Part shown: positions 24,099-34,880 of the stretch, in pieces | Numbering within the stretch: the stretch's first letter is position 1 | Layout: the number at the start of each line of letters is the position of its first letter | DNA from: Epichloe hybrida | Lineage: Eukaryota > Ascomycota > Sordariomycetes > Hypocreales > Clavicipitaceae | Direction of reading: 5' to 3' | NCBI GenBank assembly: GCA_019022495.1 | Contig: JAFEKR010000009.1 | Location: forward strand, 372,001-436,000 | Length of the DNA stretch: 64,000 nucleotides | Notes under the pieces: generated by a model | What the model saw: only the letters and a program-made list of their open reading frames with translations | Told to the model about the DNA's origin: nothing | Database searches by the model: none | Made by a program: the position numbers and the translations under genes

Positions 24099-24106
24099 AT
24101 TCTAAT

Positions 24107-25727
24107 AGTAGTAGTCACCTTTAGAAGTAGCTTTAATAAGTTTAAATAGCTTATTATAAAGCTATATAATTTAAGCTAGAGTCTAGTAGTATATTAGCAA
24201 TAAGTAAGTAAATTCTAGTTAAGAGAGATATACTATAATATAGTTTTTATTATTTTAGAAGTAATAAGCATATTTTATTAAATAGCTTATTAAATATTAG
24301 CTATAAAGAAGTAATAAGTAAGTAAAGAAATTATACTTAAAGATTTATTATATTTTACTAGGAAGGTCTTTTTATTAATAAGGTATCCTAGGATCTTATA
24401 AGTGCTATTTTTTAGGAAGATATTTTATATTACTACTTACTAATAATAGCGTATATATAAAATCTTTTTTAAAGTTACTTTACTAGTAATAAGTTAGTAA
24501 TAAAGACACTATAAAAATATAATAAACTTATAATAAGATTTTAGAAGAAGTTTACTTTAGAGAAGACTTTATAGAAGACTTTATAGGAGATTTTTTAGTT
24601 AATAAATCTTCTTAAGGTATTAATAAAGGTAGAGTTTAGGTATAAGACTTAGATATAGTAAACTAGCTAGAAGTTAGCTATAATAGACTAAATAGAGAAG
24701 TTATACTAGTAAGAGTATAAACTTATAAGCTAGATAAGGGTAAAAAAACTAAGATAAATAAGGATAAATAATAATAATAATTAGGGACTAAAAGAGGTTA
24801 GTAATTACTAAGTAATAGTAGTAAGAGAGCTACTACTTAGCTAGGAGAGGTAACTTATAAGGTTAAGAAATATTATAAGAGAAAGGAAGTGTATAAAAGG
24901 GGGGAAAAATTAGTCTCTTTTATATTAACCCTAGATCCCTTAAGTAATCTAATACACTATATATAGGTAATTTATAAATTATAATAATAACTATTAGCAT
25001 TACTAAATATATATATACCTAATAGTTATAAATATATAGTAACTATAATATAAGCCCTTTAGTTAGACTATTTAAAACTATAGCATTAAGTACATTATTT
25101 ATTTAAACTAATTATAAAAATTAATATAAGTTATCTATTTTTTTTCTTTTAGCTATATAATAGGTAATAATATTTATTTTACTATATTAAAGCTATATAT
25201 AAGCTACTATTTAGATATTACTAACTATAATAAGAGGGGTTATTTTTAATTAGTAGTATTATTATTATTATTTCTTTTTATTTACCTATATATTTAAATA
25301 TAAGATACCTTATTTTATTTTCCTTATAAAGCTTTAATATAGTAACTATACCTTAAGTAAGTAGCTTATTTTATAATTAAGGTTAATTATATATAAGGGA
25401 GGTATTATATTAGGAGTGTAAGGGTTAAAGATAGGATATTTATTAAAGTAAGTCTTTAAAGAACCTTTAGGCTATATAAATAATAAAGAGGCTAGCTAGC
25501 TATAAGATAGCTATATACTTATAGAGTAAGGTATTTATTCAAGACTATATATATTATTAGTACTAGGTTAGAGATTAAAACCTTCTTAACCCGCCCCTAG
25601 CTAGCATCTATCTAGCAGTGACTGTAATAGTCTTAGCTATCACTTCGTTTACAACCTTTCGGTGCAAGCCGTGACACTAGGCGACATGCAGTTAATGTCC
25701 CCATAATCAACGACACAACAAGGCTAA
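24107..25727 (+). other. Continuation of unidentified ORF relic, plus possible LTR
   Basis: From 24107 to about 25100 a plus-strand reading with Gln-position stops continues the relic seen at 18060-18662, for example KHILLNSLLNISYKEVIS and a basic stretch near 24760-24900. No family was recognised. Around 25400-25595 the sequence looks like a degraded LTR: a CTATATAAATA box followed by pyrimidine-rich DNA. From 25590 to 25727 the base composition becomes normal (C and G present), with no gene seen. Confidence 0.35.
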
Positions 25728-28541
25728 GCGTGTGATCCACGAGCTAGTGCAAACTTTGCACGGGTGCAAAATGCACATAACAGGACGCGCTAGCCATTTT
25801 TATTAGCTAAGATCTATAGAATTTTATAGAATTTTATCTAAATTATATAAATACTATATCCCCCCCTATTTATAATATATCTTTTTAACTAAGGCTATGT
25901 AAATACCTATAATAAGCTTAAATACTAAGAAAGAAGTAAATTTTACTAATTTTTAGGTATAAACTATACACTTTATATAGTCCTTATATAAAGTTTACAC
26001 TAGTATAAAGTTTACACCTAGCTATAAGCTATAATAATGTTTCTTAGGGTTAATAACCTCTTATTTTATTAATTTATTATAAATAAAAACACTAATAATA
26101 ACCTTTAGCTTATAATATTAATTTTATAGTGTTTTTAGAAGCTAGGCTTACTATAAAGAACCCTATATAGGCTATATTACCTTTATTAGTATATTAACTA
26201 TAATTATAATACTTATAATACCCTTATAAGCCTTAGAGATACCTATTTATTACTAATAGTATTATAAGATCTTTATAAATAGATTCTTTAACTATTATTA
26301 GAAATCAAATTTATAAATCTCTTTTAAATACTAAAGGAGACCTTCCTTAAGCTTTATAGCTAGCTTTATATTAATACCTTAGTATACTCTTTATAATATT
26401 AATTAGTTAAGTAAAAAGTAATGGTTTTCTTATAGATTTATAGGTATAATAAGCTATAGAGAAACATAGGGTATTAATTTCTACTATCCTAAGTATTAGT
26501 ATCTTAAATTATTTATAAGCTTATTAATCTAATAAGGTATTTATATATAATCTTTATTTATTAGCTAAAGCTATAGTTAGTCTTGCTATTTATAGAGCTA
26601 AATAAGAAGTTCCTTTAATTTAAAAGTACTATTAGTACTATTAATAGCATATATATCCTAGCGTATATTTCACGAAATTAGTAGTAAAGATACTAGTTAA
26701 GGAAAAATAATATCTTATAAAATATACTAGTAGCTATAAGCTTTAAGGAATTATTCCTATATATACTAGTAAGCGCTAAAGGTTTTATTAATAATAATAC
26801 CTTATTATAAATAGCGTTTATAAAATTCTTTATAATCCCTTAAGGCTAATTTTATCTTAGTAACGTAGGATTTAGCTTATATTATAGCTTAATAATACTG
26901 TTTTTAAGGGTTTAATATTATTTATAAGACTAAAGAGAAGCTTATAAGCACCCTAATAATAAGAAAAAGCTTTTTAACTTCTAGTATATATAATTATAAA
27001 CAGTTATAGAGCGTGTTTTTAGGTAATATAAGTAAAAGTAAAAGATAATTTACTATAGTATTACTAAGTATAACTTTCTTATATAAATTAAGATAGTCTA
27101 TGCTATTATAGCTCTCTTTAACTTTATTAAATTAGGTAAAAAGAAGCCTTATAACTTTAAAGTAAGAGAGATAGAATTATTACCTAGAGATAAGCATAAA
27201 GCGCTTAAAATAGCTACTATATAAGTATCTTTGCTTCTTATAGGCCTTATAGGCTATAAGATTTAGAAAAGGATAGTATAGTAGCTTTAAAGAGTTTAGT
27301 AAAGTAATAATTTAGATAAAAAGATATGCGTTTAATGAATTTAATAGCGTTATTAATAGAATTCTAATTAATATAATAATAATATTATAGGTTAAAAAGT
27401 AATAAATATACATAGCTTATAGACCTTCTTAATAAAAAGCCTTACTTTTACTAGTAAATAGTATTAATACTAAAATTTAACTTAATTTACGCTTACTTTA
27501 CCTCTTTTAATAATAATAAGTTCTAAATTAGAGGATTTAGTTAATCTTACTTTAACTATAATATAACTCTAATAATTATACTTATTCTAAACTCTTTACT
27601 ATATAATTAATAGTCCTTAACTACCTTCTTAATATTATTAGCCCTTATAGCTCTTTAAGTAATAATATACCTCTTTAAGCCCTATATTTAAGGCCTAAGG
27701 ATATTAGATACTACCTCTAAGAGCTCCTTTATCTATGCTATAGCCTAATACTTCTATATACTTTATAGTAATGAATTTAGCTATAATCTATTAGGCATAG
27801 CCCTAGTAAAGTTTAATTAAGAGCTCTATAGGTTTAGCGTTAAGGAAATAGCTATATTATTAGTGCTTTACTTTAGAATATTACTTTAAGACTAACTTTA
27901 ATACTACTAATTATCCTTAAAGAGAGAATCTTTATTAGGGAGCTTAATAGTATTATAAGCCTTATTATTAGAGTATTATATATTAGTATTCTCTCTTTAA
28001 GACTTAATTTTATTATCTTTAGACTTATTAAAGCTCTCTTCTAATAACTTTTCTTATGCCCTTTTAGTAGTAGTAAAGCTTTTAGTATCTTAAGCTTTAT
28101 AGTCTCCTAAGAAGACCTTTACTTACTTCTCTCTTATAATAGCTTTATTTATAATAAGAGGCTTTATTATAATAAATTTACTAAACCTTCTATATATTTA
28201 AGAGATATAATTAGCAGTTTACTTACTTATATAAAGCTACCTATTTTATTTATTATATATTATACTAGATCTCTTCTCTATAGCATAAAAACCGCACTAA
28301 ATACCCTTTAGCTACTTATATTAGTTTTTAATAGTATTTAAAGACTATTAATATTATAGGAATTTCCTTATAAATATAGAAATAAAGCTACTATTATAAT
28401 AGTTCCCTTATATAAAGGTAGTGAAAAAAAGCCCTAGAAGTGGGCTATAATAGTATAAAGTAGCTGCCCTATACAAATCCACATATAATTTGTACTATGC
28501 AATGTCGGTGCAAACTTTGCACCGGCTCGTGGATCACACGC
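25728..28541. mobile_element. 2.8-kb element with terminal inverted repeats
   Basis: The left end GCGTGTGATCCACGAGC is matched exactly, inverted, by the right end, and the repeat continues for about 34 bp through a palindrome GTGCAAACTTTGCAC. It is flanked by TAA on both sides (25725-25727 and 28542-28544; CTAAG can also be read as a 5-bp repeat). A 3-bp TWA duplication would suit PIF/Harbinger, but the terminal sequence is not a known Harbinger end that I can name. The 2814-bp interior is heavily RIP-mutated. A lysine-rich minus-strand reading with Gln-position stops lies at about 28270-27480, and no transposase family was recognised. Confidence 0.65.
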
Positions 28542-29094
28542 TAAGGCTTGACTAACACGGCATGTCACGGCATGTCTACCCGTGAACTCGTACCTAATCC
28601 GCTCCTACTTTTTGACTGGAGCTGTCCTCTTACTACAATGATGATACTGCTATAAAGCCAAGCTTTTGCTCTCGGAAATGATTCATTTCTCTTACTCTGG
28701 GCTCACCAGCAATTAATAAACAACTTACTGACTAACCAAGTACCTACGCTTCACAAAACCGAAGGTACGAAAGACGTGTACGTAAGTTGTGCACGTTGCA
28801 AATGCAGCAGTCACTACTCTAAGTCACTCAAGTAATGCTACCTAAGATATTTTATTACACCCTTCTCTTATTGTTTAAAACAACAAAACTTACAAATCAG
28901 GTATACTATATGGAGCAATCCTTGGTGGTTAGGCTAGGACTCAAATCTGACGGTAGATGGTGAGGGCGAGGTGGCTTCTGTGCCCTGTAGAAAGCTCTTA
29001 CTCGGTGCTACCGCTCATGAGTCTTTCTTCTTTCTCCTTTCTTCTTTAGTAGTTGGCATTACCTGTATACACCTACAGGCCGAGTGGAGTGTTT
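28542..29094. other. Boundary between RIP block and gene island
   Basis: Base composition returns to normal at about 28450. The stretch has a short direct repeat (CACGGCATGTC near 28555-28580) and ordinary non-coding sequence. No gene, RNA or element was recognised. Confidence 0.5.
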
Positions 29095-29480
29095 TTAGCT
29101 GCTCTTGAAGACCTTTCGCACTTCTCTGTCGTCATCTCTATCGAACTTGTGTATGGCTGTTTCAATTGACACTAGCATATCCATGATGTGCCCCGAGACG
29201 TCATCTTCCACCTCTCGCAAAGGTGGTCTAGAAAGTCCTGCGCTAATGGCTGATTAAGTATTTTGATCATGTCTTTCCAGTCTCCCAGTTTGGCAGCATT
29301 GTAGTCACTTTTAAAATTTTAGCGTGATCCACCCATGCCGTGGAGGATAAGTACGAACATCTTCCACTTCGTAAGTATGCCTGCGATATTGATCTTCGTT
29401 CCGTCGGCGTGATTGCCCACTAATTAGGCCAATAGCTCTAGGTCTTATCCCTCTCCACGTCTAAAGCTATTGGATTAGTT
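29095..29480 (-). pseudogene. Possible gene remnant, minus strand
   Basis: The minus strand has a reading of about 50 residues ending at a stop at 29095-29097 (REVEDDVSGHIMDMLVSIET, then KFDRDDDREVRKVFKSS). Further upstream, other frames give protein-like stretches such as KINIAGILTKWKMFVLILHG, separated by stops and shifts. This looks like the decayed 3' end of a gene rather than an intact one. The family was not recognised, and the call rests only on composition and apparent coding character. Confidence 0.3.
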
Positions 29481-29705
29481 CATGCCACCGCCGCCGCCAC
29501 TACTGTCGATGTGATAATAATTGCTATAGCAAACTGTAAGGCGCTATGCGTGGTCCACAGTGCATGACAGGCCTCCGAGGCACTTGTAAGGTGCAAGGGA
29601 AATAAATGGAAAGATGTTTCCTGAATCTTTACAGTATCCTTGGATGAACTAACATGGTGAGAGGGATAGGGAAAAATAAAGAAAGGTCCCTATTTAATGT
29701 GATAA

Positions 29706-30779
29706 TCAAGCCAAGCGCTGACAAGCGCGCGGCATCAATTTTCCGCGTCTCAGCATTTCCTTCCGCACAAACCGGTTTCGAGCTCTTCTCATCCACTGGA
29801 CGGACATGAAACAAAAAATGAGGACACCCAGTAGGAACACAAATGGGCTATCGTTGATCGTCAACAGGATTCGGGCGTCCCAGCTATGCCACGTTGACCC
29901 TGGAAAGTGTCGGAAGTAAGAATCCGCCGATGAGCCGTACAAGCGTGGGGGTAGTATGGTTACAAGTGACTCCTGGCTTGAGAATCTGCGACTGCTTGCC
30001 TCCTCGTCATGATTTTGGGCCTTCAAAAAGCCAAGCACGACTTTCGTGACAAACATCGGCCCTGTTGACATCATCACTGTCGGATACTTGGTGCCACGTC
30101 GATATCTGTTGTCCTCGAGGGACGCAATGAGCCTCCCGAATACCGGATGACCCCTTTCCGCCCCCATAACATCGTTACTCACCCCGAACGGCTCTGTTTT
30201 CCCGAAGAAGGCATGCTGTGTGAGAAGTGGTGACAGGTCTTTTTTGCAGCCGACATCGAGGTCCAGATAGATGCCTCCAAGGTGATGGAGCACAAAATAT
30301 CGAAACGAGTCTACTCTTTGAACATGATAAGGATACCATTCATACGTTGGGAGGAACCAGGGGTACCAGTCATGGATGAGGTCTCGGGCTGTTTCGTCGG
30401 TCCAGAGGATGTGTGTCCAGTTGCCCTCAGGGTTTTTGGTCAAGCAGGACTGGTGGGGGGTTTGCCATGTAGCGGGTATCTTGTTGCTTTTATACGTCTG
30501 ATGTATGATTCGAGGTATCAATTCCAGAGTGGGTAAAGAAGCATCATCTTGCGCAGGTGATTCGATGCCGATGGCATGGAAATGCGAGCGTAGGAGAGCG
30601 TCGTCTGTGAATAGATTGCGTACCATGGTCAACAGAAAATAACAAACAGTTACTGTACAAAAAGTAGCTAGTTTTAGTCGATGTGGCAATGGGCCTCGGG
30701 CTAGCATCATGGCATAGTTTATCTGCAGTAAGATTGCAGGAGGGCCAGCACACACGGTATAGATAGCATGCCATGTCAT
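29706..30779 (-). CDS. GT32 family glycosyltransferase (OCH1/SUR1-like)
   Basis: This 357-residue protein is type II membrane-like. A hydrophobic segment at about residues 36-53 should be a signal anchor, with the catalytic domain in the Golgi lumen. IPRIIHQTYKSNKIPATW (about 88-105) and the block VDSFRYFVLHHLGGIYLDLD (156-175) are the hallmarks of the DXD sugar-binding region of GT32; the DLD (173-175) is the metal/nucleotide-sugar site. The family includes alpha-1,6-mannosyltransferase OCH1 and the mannosyl-inositolphosphoceramide synthase subunit SUR1. A second hydrophobic segment near the C-terminus (about 300-326) favours a SUR1-like form. ATGs at 30710 and 30707 (residues 24 and 25) are alternative starts that place the anchor nearer the N-terminus. 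There are no introns. It shares a 4.7-kb island between two RIP blocks with the Ies4 gene. The exact substrate is not determinable here. Confidence 0.82.
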   Translation of the reverse strand: MTWHAIYTVCAGPPAILLQINYAMMLARGPLPHRLKLATFCTVTVCYFLLTMVRNLFTDDALLRSHFHAIGIESPAQDDASLPTLELIPRIIHQTYKSNKIPATWQTPHQSCLTKNPEGNWTHILWTDETARDLIHDWYPWFLPTYEWYPYHVQRVDSFRYFVLHHLGGIYLDLDVGCKKDLSPLLTQHAFFGKTEPFGVSNDVMGAERGHPVFGRLIASLEDNRYRRGTKYPTVMMSTGPMFVTKVVLGFLKAQNHDEEASSRRFSSQESLVTILPPRLYGSSADSYFRHFPGSTWHSWDARILLTINDSPFVFLLGVLIFCFMSVQWMRRARNRFVRKEMLRRGKLMPRACQRLA

Positions 30780-32051
30780 GGCCTCTTTTTATTCAAGTAC
30801 ATCTTCTGACAGATGATTCCCTCTCTGCCAACGATGAATTGCCCTTTCATTTCAGACGTGGGACCTGTGTGTTATGGAGGCTGTGCATCCTCGCTAGACG
30901 CCGGTGACTGGCGACCATCAAGCATGAAATGATGGCGGCGCGTGCAACCACGGAATTGACACGACTTTTCACCCGGCTGTCGATCGCGTTCCAGTGTTGG
31001 ACTGCCACAAGTTGGATATTTTTGGCATCACCATTCACTCTACTCTGACGAAACCCACGCCCAGCTTGATTTCAGGCCCGAAACACGCACTTGAAGGGGG
31101 GGATTGGGCCGCCGCTCCGTCCAACAAGTCAATCCGTCCTCCCCTGAGTAATAGTGCAACAAGACAACAAGACACTCTGGCTGGCAGTGTTTCACAATTT
31201 TCTCACCTCGGCACCCCGTCGGTTGGTTGCTCGAGACAATGAGCTGTGATTGGATATCGGCATTGGGAAAATTGATGATGCGGGCCTTGGGGCTAAGCCG
31301 TCTTGAGACGACGTCACGGCTCGGAAACGCAGGCCAGGGAAGGCAGGGCCAAGGAACCTCCAAAACCCACACCCCCTTTGCCCGTTGGTCTTGGGAGCGT
31401 CACGGTTCAGTCCGCGAGCGAAGAACCAGACCTTTACCCGATTTCTTGTGCGCAGCCTTTGGCACCAAAATGGAGGATGAGACCACGGCCCCAAAAACCT
31501 ACGAGACAACGCAACTCCCCCCCAGAAAAAAAATGAAAAATTCCCTCCGCCCGTTTTCCGTCCCCCCAACTCCATCTCTCCCCATCCATCCATCATCCAT
31601 CATCATCCTTTCCATCACTTACCATCACCGCCCGCGACGGAAACATCACCACCCAACGCTGTTCGCTGAGGAACGCGCCCAGAGTGCAAATCTACCGCTC
31701 TACGCCAGTCTGCCGCGACCTGACTTGGCTCGAATCCGGGCACCCACGCACGTCGGTGCCGAATTCAATCACCACACTCCCCATGCAGGCGCCTGCTGGC
31801 TAGATTTTGACTTTCCGAATCCTGCCCGCAGCACAACCATAAAATCTCGACTGCCTGTGTTGTTCACGCGTTCTGCAGAACCCTTACATCCTCCCATGCG
31901 CGACGCATCCTAATTCTGATACCATTCCCACCCACAAAGCTCGATCATCCAAATCACTTCCCCATCGCCGCGACATCTCGGGGTTCCGTTCATAATCAAC
32001 TTCAAATCCCACACGCCGATAAAATAAAATAAAACCCCATCATTCGCAAAC
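30780..32051. other. Intergenic region, GT32 to Ies4 (both promoters)
   Basis: This is a shared upstream region for the minus-strand GT32 gene and the plus-strand Ies4 gene, which are divergent. From about 31560 it is pyrimidine-rich with CCATC repeats (31580-31610), as in many fungal promoters and 5' leaders. Several long open frames occur on both strands, but they lack homology that I recognise and are explained by GC-rich composition. A short upstream exon for Ies4 cannot be excluded. Confidence 0.5.
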
Positions 32052-32939
32052 ATGGCTCCCAAGGCTGATGGGCGCCGCAAATCCGGTGGCAAGTCGGGCA
32101 TGGTCGTCACACTCAAAGTTTCTTCATCTAGACTACGCGACGTCATTCGATCAGAAACTCCTGAATCCAAGTCAACAGCTCCACGCGAGTCGACCGAACC
32201 CAAGGAATTGGTTGACTCGCCAGCCCCCTCTACCAACCTGGTAGTTTCTGTCCTTTCAAATGGGGACAATGCATCAGACTCCAATGTGGCGACACCGGTA
32301 GCAGAGGGAACCCCAGCCCCCTCATCAATGGCGCCTCCGATTGATGGCCGTAAGAAGGGCGCGAAGCGGTCCGCTGCGACGATAGACGGCCTGCCCAAAG
32401 CTCGAGGGAAACCGGGCCCCAAAAAGAAGCCCAGACTGTATGTCTACTGCGTCGCACCCAGCACTAATGAACTTGATGCCATACACTTCATCCAAAGTCT
32501 CTACTTACTAACTGATATCGTGTGAAATCACAGTGAGGACGGCACAATCGACCATACTGCAGTGGCCAGGATGCAAGCTGCCAAGCTTGGTCCCAAGGCC
32601 AACCAAGGAGCCATCAACGCCGGTCTGCGAGCCCTCGATCGATCTGGCAAACCTTGCCGCAAGTGGGCGCGGGGCGGCTTCAAGCTCAAAAGCTTCACGG
32701 GTGTTCTATGGGAGATTCCTCGCTGGACAGCCCCTCCCAAGAAGGCGACCGATGAGGATACTTCCGAATCAGGCGCTGTATCTGCCTCGGCCGACAACAG
32801 CAGCAGCAAGGAGAACAAGCCCAATGGACAGGAGAACAGCGTGAACCATAGCAATGGGGGCGGTGATGCCGAGATGAACAGCATTGCGAGCGTCAACGCC
32901 TCCTCCCCTGCCCCTATTGCTATTTCCGCTGCATCGTGA
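32052..32939 (+). CDS. IES4: INO80 chromatin-remodelling complex subunit Ies4
   Basis: The gene has two exons, 32052-32437 and 32534-32939, giving 263 residues. The intron is GTATGT...CAG with a TACTAAC branch point 28 bases before the acceptor. The junction reads KPR then LEDGTIDHTAVARMQ, in frame. The N-terminal VVTLKVSSSRLRD block, the basic PGPKKKPR segment and the C-terminal GPKANQGAINAGLRALDRSG followed by W-RGGFKLKSFTGV-WEIPRW match the Ies4 family as I know it. The product should be a small nuclear subunit of the INO80 remodeller. Its middle is Pro/Ser/Thr-rich and its tail is low-complexity Asn/Ser/Glu. The start ATG has a good context (CAAACATGGC). A truncated hAT element begins only 290 bases after the stop. 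Confidence 0.75.
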
Positions 32940-33228
32940 TTCTTCCACTACCATGGATTGTCGTCCCAAACGAGCAAGAGATGATGGGATGACAGGTTCC
33001 CGTCCAAGTGAGACACAGCAACCGGCCAAAAGCTTCCAATGGGATGTCAGTCTATCAGCCGTGGGTGAATGAGCGTTCGCGAGCGATTTTCAGGTTATTT
33101 TCATTCACTTGTTCTTTCTTCTCTGTTTTGTCGATTATCATCACGGCGCGGGGCCGTTGGGCGTTCGTTCTGGGTTTGGGCTTATAGTGTGTCACAATCG
33201 ACGGACGAGCACGGGGAGTAAAGGATTC
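32940..33228. other. Ies4 3' flank up to the RIP boundary
   Basis: This is normal-composition 3' flank of Ies4 that ends abruptly at 33229, where the truncated hAT copy starts within about 10 bases. The Ies4 polyadenylation region must lie here or in the element. No other feature is seen. Confidence 0.5.
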
Positions 33229-34880
33229 ATTTATAATATTTACTTTTTTTTAAGAATTTTACTATAACTAGGGTTATTTATAATATTATACCTTTTTAAT
33301 AATATAATTATACTTATTACTTTATTTTACTAATATAGCTTTAAGAAAAACCTTCTAATTATTTTATTTACTATTATTATTAATTATTTTATATTTTTAT
33401 TATTAATTTAATTAAAAAATACCTTAAACTAATATAATTAAATTAAATTAGAAATCTAAATAAATATATAAAAGTTAATAGAATATATACTTAGTACTTT
33501 AATATTATTATTAATATAAAAAGAACTTAAAAAAAGCTTAAACTATTTATTTACTATTTAAACTAATTAAATATTACTTTAAGCTTTATAATTTTAAAGC
33601 TTTAAGAAGTTATATATAGTAACTTTATATATCTTATTATAATAATATATAAAGAAAGAATATTATAGACTAATATTAATAATTTATTAATAGATAACTA
33701 ATAGTATTATTTTAATTACCTTATATAGCTTAAATAAGCTATAAAAAATAAGTTTAACTTATTTTTTAAAATAATACTAGGACTTAGTTTTATATAATAT
33801 ACTATACTTATTATAAAAGCTTTAATAACTTTTATAACCTTAATTACTATTATTACTATAATTACTATTATTTTACTTTTATTATTATTTTAAAAAAACA
33901 TAAAAGAGAAAACATTTTTATAATATTAATATTTTTAAAAACCTTAAAATACTAAGTTATTAAAAACTATAGCTTTTACTATAGTAATTTACTTATAATT
34001 ACTAGTATTTATATTTAAGTTATTTATTTATTATTTATTTATTATTAAACTTTAACACTAATAATATTATAAGTAATCTTAGTAATCTTAGTAATCTTAG
34101 TAATCTTAGTAATCTTAGTAATCTTAGTAATCTTAGTAATCTTAGTAATCTTAGTAATCTTAGTAATCTTAGTAATCTTAGTAATCTTAGTAATACTAGT
34201 AATCTTAGTAATACTAGTAATATTAGTAATATTAGTATTATAAGCTATTATAAGCTATTATAAGCTATTATAAGCTATTATAAGCTATATAAGATATAAT
34301 AAGCTATTATAAGCTATAATAAGATATAATAAGCTACTTATATTAAGTTTACTAGTAGTTTTTTTATAGTTTTTTTAAAATAAGTAATAATAATAATTTA
34401 TAGAAATATAAAATAATTTATAGAAATAGTAAATAATATAATAAGAAGGTTTTTCTTTAAGTTATATTAGGGAAATAAAGTATTAAGTTAAATAGTATTA
34501 TTAAAAAAGTATAATATTATATATAACCTTACTTAGTTATAATAAAATTATAAAAATAATATAATATTATAAATTCTATAACTAATTTAATAAAATAGGT
34601 AATAATAAAAGCTTTTATATAACTAGCTTTCTTTTAACCTTATAAATACTAATAACTAATAAAAAGTCTAATACTATATTTGTAGTGTTTATAGTTAGTG
34701 TAGTTTAAGAAAAAAAATTTATAGTGTAATATATTATAGTTTTTTTTTTTGTAGTTAGTGTAATGTAGTTTTTTTTTCCTTATAGTTAGTGTAGTTTATA
34801 GTGTAGTGTAGTTTATAGTGTAGTTACTACACTATACTACAAATACTACACTACACTACACGTTTTAGTGCAATACTCTA
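33229..34880. mobile_element. Non-autonomous hAT element, large copy 3, 5'-truncated
   Basis: It is collinear with the 3048-4846 copy from that copy's position 3382 onward and ends with the intact terminus CAATACTCTA at 34880. The first 330 bp, with the left terminal repeat, are missing. The element is joined directly to unique Ies4 flank at 33229 and no target duplication is possible. It carries the longest plus-strand run of the 9-bp repeat (13 units, 34073-34189). The left join suggests a deletion or recombination that removed the other flank. Confidence 0.82.
34073..34189. repeat. 9-bp minisatellite inside hAT copy 3
   Basis: It has thirteen consecutive perfect units of GTAATCTTA, followed by variant units (GTAATACTA, GTAATATTA). 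The same array has two units in copy 1, three in copy 2 and fourteen in copy 4. Confidence 0.92.

Noticed and set aside
28500..28545. tRNA or hairpin RNA gene at GTGCAAACTTTGCACC
   Set aside because: The palindrome is part of a terminal inverted repeat also found at 25728-25765; no cloverleaf can be drawn.
31040..31913. Overlapping ORFs of 110-228 residues on both strands upstream of Ies4
   Set aside because: They are GC-rich, low-complexity frames with no recognisable domain, and they overlap the promoter and leader of Ies4.
34073..34189. CRISPR-like regular repeat array
   Set aside because: The units are 9 bp and directly adjacent with no spacers, inside a transposon of a eukaryote.
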